Below, in pieces: positions 6,258 through 10,258 of a DNA stretch of 10,258 nucleotides; positions within the stretch are counted from its first letter, which is position 1, and every line of letters starts with the position of its first letter. Origin of the DNA: JALRHH01 sp964638875 (GTDB lineage Bacteria > Patescibacteriota > Saccharimonadia > Saccharimonadales > JALRHH01); contig CAZXBL010000034.1 of NCBI GenBank assembly GCA_964638875.1, positions 1-10,258 on the forward strand, written 5' to 3'. The translations under genes were made by a program, and so were the position numbers. Under the pieces are notes generated by a model, which was given only the letters and a program-made list of their open reading frames with translations, was not told the origin of the DNA and searched no databases.

Positions 6258-8813
6258 ATGGAACCAGAAGTATTGAATCCAGAAGAAAACACGTCACGTA
6301 ACGAAGGTGACTTCGAAGCGACTCATCATGATCACTCGCGTATTGTTGAGGGTCGTACTGTAGAAAACGTAATGGAGGACAGCTACCTCCGTTATTCAAT
6401 GAGCGTTATCATTTCTCGTGCACTTCCAGACGTGCGTGATGGTCTGAAGCCAGTTCATCGACGCATCTTGTACAGCATGAACTCTGAGGGCTTACGCAGT
6501 AGCTCACGGCACCGAAAATCTGCCAATGTTGTTGGTAGCGTGATGGGTAAGTATCACCCCCACGGTGATTCTTCCATATATGATGCGATGGTTCGTATGG
6601 CTCAGCCATGGTCAATGCGTTACATGCTTATTAATGGGCAGGGTAACTTTGGTTCGATGGACGGAGATCCGCCAGCTGCCATGCGTTACACCGAAGCTAA
6701 AATGGCAAAGGTTGCTGATGAGCTGTTGGCTGATATCGATAAAGAAACAGTCAATTTTACCGAAAATTATGATGGCACAACCACTGAGCCAAGCGTTTTA
6801 CCGGCTCGTTTGCCGAACTTGCTGCTAAATGGTCAGCTTGGTATTGCCGTCGGTATGGCAACAAACATTCCACCGCATAACCTTAGCGAACTAATCGATG
6901 CGACTATTACCCAGATTCAAAAGCCCGACGCAACTCTCGATGATTTACTAAAACACGTCAAGGGACCAGATTTCCCAACGGGAGGCACGGTGTATGGTCA
7001 CGATTCGATCAGAACAGCCTACGCTACTGGTCGGGGTGGTGTCGTGGTGCGGGGTACTGCAGAAGTTGCCGAAGATACTAAAGGTCGATCTCAGATCATT
7101 ATTACTGAGGTTCCGTATGCTGTTAACAAAGAAGGGCTGATTGTTAAAATCGCCGACCTCGTTAACGATAAGAAGATCAGCGGCATCCGTGATATTCGTG
7201 ACGAAAGTGCGCGTGGAAACGTACGTATTGTTATTGATCTCAAGAAGGATGCTTACCCCAAGAAGTTACTCAACCAGCTCTACAAACTGACACCATTACA
7301 GATGAGCTTCCACTATAATATGTTGGCACTGATCGATGGCATTCAGCCTCGTATTCTTGGCCTCCAGGATATTATTCAGGAACACATCAAACACCGTCAG
7401 ATAGTGGTTCGCCGCCGTACAGAGTTTGAGCTGCGTAAAGCTAAAGAGCGTGCCCATATCCTCGAAGGCTTGAAGATTGCACTGGATCACATCGATGAAG
7501 TGATCAAAGTAATCCGCGCAAGCAAGAGCAGTGAAGAAGCTCAGACTAATCTGATCACTAAATTCAAACTGTCAGAGATTCAAGCCAAAGCTATTTTGGC
7601 TATGCAACTCCGTGCACTTACAGGTCTTGAGCGTCAGAAGATTGAAGATGAACTCGCTGAATTGTTGAAGCTGATTTCTGAACTTGAGGCTATTTTGGCC
7701 GACGAGCAGAAGATCCTGGCTATTATTGTCGATGAGTTTAAGGACCTAAAGAAACAATATGGTGATGAACGACGTACTAAGGTTGTACCCCAAGAACTCG
7801 GTAAATTAGGCGATGAAGATCTGATTCCGGATGAACAAGTAGTAGTGACCCTTACCTCAGCTAACTACATCAAGCGTAGCCAGATTGGTGACTACCGCAA
7901 GCAAAACCGCGGCGGCAAGGGTAAGCGCGGCATGGCTACGCGTGAAGAAGATGTTATTGAGCATGTTGTTAATGCCAGTACTCACGACTTCCTCCTGTTC
8001 TTCACGAACAAGGGTCGTGTTTTCCGACTGAAGACCTACGAAGTTCCAGCAGTTGGTTTGAATGCCAAGGGTGTGGCGCTCGTAAACCTCCTTCAGTTAC
8101 AACCGGAAGAAACGGTAAGCTCTGTAATTAATGTTAGTAAACAGAACGATTCTGGCAACTTACTGATGTGTACTGTCAGAGGAGTGGTTAAGAAAACACC
8201 TTTCGAGCAATACAAAAATGTCCGAAGCTCAGGTTTGATCGCGATCAATCTCGATGAAGGTGATGAGTTGAAGTGGATCCGTATGACAACCGGTGATAAC
8301 GAAGTGGTCATTAGCACTTCTCAGGGCCAGGCTATTCGCTTCCACGAGAAAGATGCGCGCCCAATGGGTCGTGTCAGCCGCGGTGTCCGCGGTATCCGGC
8401 TCCGCACCGATGACCACGTTATTGGTATGGATGTAGTAGAAAAAGACACCAGTATCTTTGTGATTAGTGATCAGGGTTACGGCAAGCGAACCAAGGTCGC
8501 ACAGTTTACCGCACACGCTCGGGGTGGCGTAGGTATCCGTTCTGCGGTCGTTAATGCCAAGACTGGTCAGCTGGTTGGCGTTAAGGCACTCGGAGGTGAT
8601 GACACCCAAGAGGTAATTATTATCTCTAAGAGCGGTCAGACAATCCGCCTAGGTCTCAAGGACATCCCAGAGCTTGGTCGTGCTACCCAAGGCGTTCGAA
8701 TTATGCGCCTGAACGATGGTGACCAGGTAACCTCACTCGCCCTCGTAGACAAAGCCGAAGAAATTGAAGAAGACGACGAGGCAACTGTCGAAGCTGGAGC
8801 TCCGGCAGCCTAA
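6258..8813 (+). CDS. gyrA: DNA gyrase subunit A
   Basis: This is the DNA-cleaving and rejoining subunit of gyrase, active as A2B2. Its 851 residues are of usual length. The breakage-reunion domain begins at about residue 30 (VEGRTVENVMEDSYLRYSM), after an acidic and His-rich extension of some 25 residues. The catalytic Tyr144 is in AAMRYTEAKM. The quinolone region reads GKYHPHGDSSIYDA, with Ser105 and Asp109 matching E. coli Ser83 and Asp87, so the classic resistance substitutions are absent. The C-terminal beta-pinwheel holds the GyrA-box as QNRGGKG at 549-555, which distinguishes GyrA from most ParC and supports DNA wrapping. The tail is acidic (EEIEEDDEATVEAG), a feature known in some gyrases to modulate supercoiling. 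The ATG is one base after the gyrB stop, with AAAGGA some 14 bases upstream, so coupled translation is likely. Confidence 0.96.
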   Translation: MEPEVLNPEENTSRNEGDFEATHHDHSRIVEGRTVENVMEDSYLRYSMSVIISRALPDVRDGLKPVHRRILYSMNSEGLRSSSRHRKSANVVGSVMGKYHPHGDSSIYDAMVRMAQPWSMRYMLINGQGNFGSMDGDPPAAMRYTEAKMAKVADELLADIDKETVNFTENYDGTTTEPSVLPARLPNLLLNGQLGIAVGMATNIPPHNLSELIDATITQIQKPDATLDDLLKHVKGPDFPTGGTVYGHDSIRTAYATGRGGVVVRGTAEVAEDTKGRSQIIITEVPYAVNKEGLIVKIADLVNDKKISGIRDIRDESARGNVRIVIDLKKDAYPKKLLNQLYKLTPLQMSFHYNMLALIDGIQPRILGLQDIIQEHIKHRQIVVRRRTEFELRKAKERAHILEGLKIALDHIDEVIKVIRASKSSEEAQTNLITKFKLSEIQAKAILAMQLRALTGLERQKIEDELAELLKLISELEAILADEQKILAIIVDEFKDLKKQYGDERRTKVVPQELGKLGDEDLIPDEQVVVTLTSANYIKRSQIGDYRKQNRGGKGKRGMATREEDVIEHVVNASTHDFLLFFTNKGRVFRLKTYEVPAVGLNAKGVALVNLLQLQPEETVSSVINVSKQNDSGNLLMCTVRGVVKKTPFEQYKNVRSSGLIAINLDEGDELKWIRMTTGDNEVVISTSQGQAIRFHEKDARPMGRVSRGVRGIRLRTDDHVIGMDVVEKDTSIFVISDQGYGKRTKVAQFTAHARGGVGIRSAVVNAKTGQLVGVKALGGDDTQEVIIISKSGQTIRLGLKDIPELGRATQGVRIMRLNDGDQVTSLALVDKAEEIEEDDEATVEAGAPAA

Positions 8814-8823
8814 CCGCTACTGC

Positions 8824-8852
8824 TTGCAAACGTCCCGTCTGCCTAAGACAAT
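8824..8852 (+). promoter_or_regulatory. Possible promoter of the 191-residue hypothetical gene
   Basis: TTGCAA (8824-8829) and GACAAT (8847-8852) are 17 bases apart, each matching four of six consensus positions. Transcription would start near 8859, at the first ATG, which would make that start leaderless or favour the ATG at 8883. No U-tract terminator is visible after gyrA, so read-through from gyrBA is also possible. Confidence 0.35.
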
Positions 8853-8858
8853 AGGTAC

Positions 8859-9434
8859 ATGAGAAATCCTGAAATAGGGCCAATGACTGAGCGACAACAT
8901 GACCGCCAAAAAGCTGAAGAGTTAGTTGTTGCTATGAGTGGGATACTGAATTACGTTACTTTAAATATGAGGTACCTTGCTCGTAGCTCATCAATAGATG
9001 ATGCTAACTTGCACTTCCCAGAAGAGATGCCACTACTACGAGAAACAGTTGAAGCTGCCGAGGGGCTGCCCATACAAGGTGAGCTCTACATAAACAGTTA
9101 CTACGTTGCAGCGGAAGAGGTTTATAAGCGTGATGTTATGCCTCCCAGAAAGAACTCACCTTATGATTTTCAGGGCGTTATCCGTGCCGTTGGTGAGGAG
9201 CCCACTCCAACAATATGGGAAGGCAAATCTATGAACAAGCTGTGTATTGCTGTTGATCCGCTGTCTACTCTACGCGACGCAAATTTATATAAGTACTATG
9301 ACGCCAGAGGCTGGCATGCTCAGTTCGCACACCCATTTGCCCGGGAGGAGTACAGAGATACTAGGATTTATATTCCCGTAGACTGCCTGGGTGAGAGAAG
9401 GGTTCGCTTACTTGATTATTGGAAAACCACATAA
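8859..9434 (+). CDS. Hypothetical protein, 191 residues
   Basis: I do not recognise a family. The protein has no signal peptide or membrane segment and looks soluble and cytoplasmic. It has a helical, charged N-terminal half (about 1-60) and a more beta-like, aromatic-rich second half (Trp at about 120, 149 and 187; many Tyr). Two starts are possible: ATG at 8859, with a weak AGG three bases before it, and ATG at 8883, with TAGGG three bases before it. An in-frame stop at 8844-8846 bounds the frame. By eye it uses AGA, AGG and ATA codons more than gyrA does, which fits low expression or a different history. It lies in the same direction as gyrA and the rRNA operon, 45 bases after gyrA. The length of the open frame on the coding strand supports a real gene, but no conservation evidence is available here. 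Confidence 0.6.
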   Translation: MRNPEIGPMTERQHDRQKAEELVVAMSGILNYVTLNMRYLARSSSIDDANLHFPEEMPLLRETVEAAEGLPIQGELYINSYYVAAEEVYKRDVMPPRKNSPYDFQGVIRAVGEEPTPTIWEGKSMNKLCIAVDPLSTLRDANLYKYYDARGWHAQFAHPFAREEYRDTRIYIPVDCLGERRVRLLDYWKTT

Positions 9435-9452
9435 TAGGCACATCTGTTAAGT

Positions 9453-9470
9453 CTGTAATCAAAATTACAG
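9453..9470. repeat. Inverted repeat CTGTAAT-N4-ATTACAG upstream of the rRNA promoter
   Basis: Arms of seven bases are perfectly complementary around CAAA. It lies 19 bases after the stop of the hypothetical gene and 20 bases before the rRNA -35 box. No T-tract follows (cattataggg), so it is a poor intrinsic terminator. It may be an operator, or a hairpin at the 3' end of the upstream mRNA. Confidence 0.6.
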
Positions 9471-9490
9471 CATTATAGGGAAGTTTTATC

Positions 9491-9519
9491 TTGACACTAA
9501 CCTGTTTAACAGGTAAGAT
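9491..9519 (+). promoter_or_regulatory. rRNA operon promoter
   Basis: A perfect -35 box TTGACA (9491-9496) and a -10 box TAAGAT (9514-9519, four of six positions) are exactly 17 bases apart. The preceding 30 bases are AT-rich, like an UP element. Transcription should start near 9526, giving a leader of about 209 bases before mature 16S rRNA. No other site in the intergenic region has a consensus -35 box. Confidence 0.75.
9500..9514. repeat. Palindrome ACCTGTT-T-AACAGGT in the promoter spacer
   Basis: Two perfect seven-base arms flank one central base and fill the space between the -35 and -10 boxes, ending on the first base of the -10 box. The position is that expected of an operator where a bound dimer would block or remodel the promoter. 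No regulator is encoded in the window. Confidence 0.55.
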
Positions 9520-9525
9520 GGTCTG

Positions 9526-9734
9526 AGTTCTTTGCGAGGTCTCTATTAGATTGTCTCTAATTCAGGAATCGTTTAAGAAGTGGACGTTAAAAATTTTTAT
9601 AGTGCAAATCAACGTCAGTTCAGTGATAACTCGCAAGAGTTATTGCACTTGAACTATGTTTTAACACACGTGGTCTTGAAATAGAGATCACAACAGTAAA
9701 GTCAGTTTCTGACTAAGCTTACGGAACAAGTTCT
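9526..9734 (+). other. Structured 5' leader of the rRNA precursor
   Basis: Non-coding sequence between the predicted transcription start and mature 16S rRNA. Hairpins seen: ATTAGA/TCTAAT (9545-9561); GACGTT/AACGTC (9583-9616); a long bulged stem 9617-9655 capped by ATAACTC-GCAA-GAGTTAT with a GNRA tetraloop; GTGGTCT/AGATCAC (9670-9691, one G-U pair); and AGTCAG-TTT-CTGACT (9700-9714). A boxA-like stretch (9567-9579, with TTTAA and AA in common with the E. coli element) follows the first hairpin. Such leaders normally carry antitermination signals and the 5' strand of the RNase III processing stem; the matching 3' strand is outside the window. Confidence 0.55.
9626..9643 (+). other. Leader hairpin with GCAA (GNRA) tetraloop
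   Basis: ATAACTC and GAGTTAT form seven perfect pairs around GCAA. The stem extends outward through GTG (9623-9625) with CAC (9646-9648) and AGTTCA (9617-9622) with TGAACT (9650-9655), with small bulges at 9644-9645 and 9649, for 16 pairs in all. AGTGCAA at 9601-9607 could instead pair with TTGCACT at 9643-9649, which competes with the outer stem. Confidence 0.65.

Positions 9735-10258
<524 letters not shown>

Noticed and set aside
8229..8609. Minus-strand open frames of 60-140 residues inside the ATPase gene, gyrB and gyrA
   Set aside because: They are shadows of strongly conserved genes in other frames and show no protein features of their own.
4289..8813. parE-parC (topoisomerase IV) instead of gyrB-gyrA
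   Set aside because: The A subunit carries a GyrA-box (QNRGGKG at 549-555) and a full C-terminal beta-pinwheel, which favour gyrase.
2..8813. Alternative genetic code (TGA as Gly or Trp)
   Set aside because: All genes have full-length frames under the standard bacterial code and end at sensible positions, so no recoding is needed.
9453..9470. LexA (SOS) box, from CTGT...ACAG
   Set aside because: The spacing between CTGT and ACAG is 10 bases rather than the 8 of the E. coli LexA box, and Gram-positive LexA sites differ further.

Overview
The window most likely comes from a member of Candidatus Saccharibacteria (TM7), in the Candidate Phyla Radiation. The main support is the 16S rRNA start at the right edge: positions 10137-10154 match, from memory, the TM7-specific 16S probe/primer site (TM7-314F). 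The protein set agrees: a CPR-style VirD4/DUF87-type ATPase, and a Cys-repeat surface protein with a DUF11-like domain and an LPNTG-type C-terminus. TGA is not read as an amino acid in any of the genes, which argues against the recoded Gracilibacteria and Absconditabacteria.

Layout. Positions 2-1993 (+) hold the 3' part of a type IV secretion-type ATPase whose 5' end lies outside the window. Converging on it, with a 14-base gap, is a two-gene minus-strand unit. The first gene (4099-2579) encodes a 506-residue exported or membrane-anchored protein with eight Cys-centred repeat units. The second (2574-2008) encodes a 188-residue protein with two membrane helices, and its Shine-Dalgarno sequence lies inside the last codons of the first. 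A divergent intergenic region (4100-4288) carries a good sigma70-like promoter for gyrB (4289-6256) and gyrA (6258-8813), which are one base apart. A 191-residue protein of unknown function follows (8859-9434). A 300-base non-coding region (9435-9734) then holds an rRNA promoter with a consensus -35 box, palindromes and a structured leader. The first ~524 nt of 16S rRNA close the window.

How it fits together. gyrB-gyrA encode DNA gyrase, and the order gyrB-gyrA-rrn recalls the origin-proximal region of Bacillus subtilis, although no dnaA, dnaN or recF is visible here. The left half looks like cell-envelope and secretion functions; a link between the ATPase and the surface-protein pair is suggested only by adjacency. 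The least explained parts are the Cys-repeat surface protein with its coupled membrane partner, the palindrome inside the rRNA promoter spacer, the structured rRNA leader, and a ~120-nt expansion of the V1 region of 16S rRNA that folds into a long helix.
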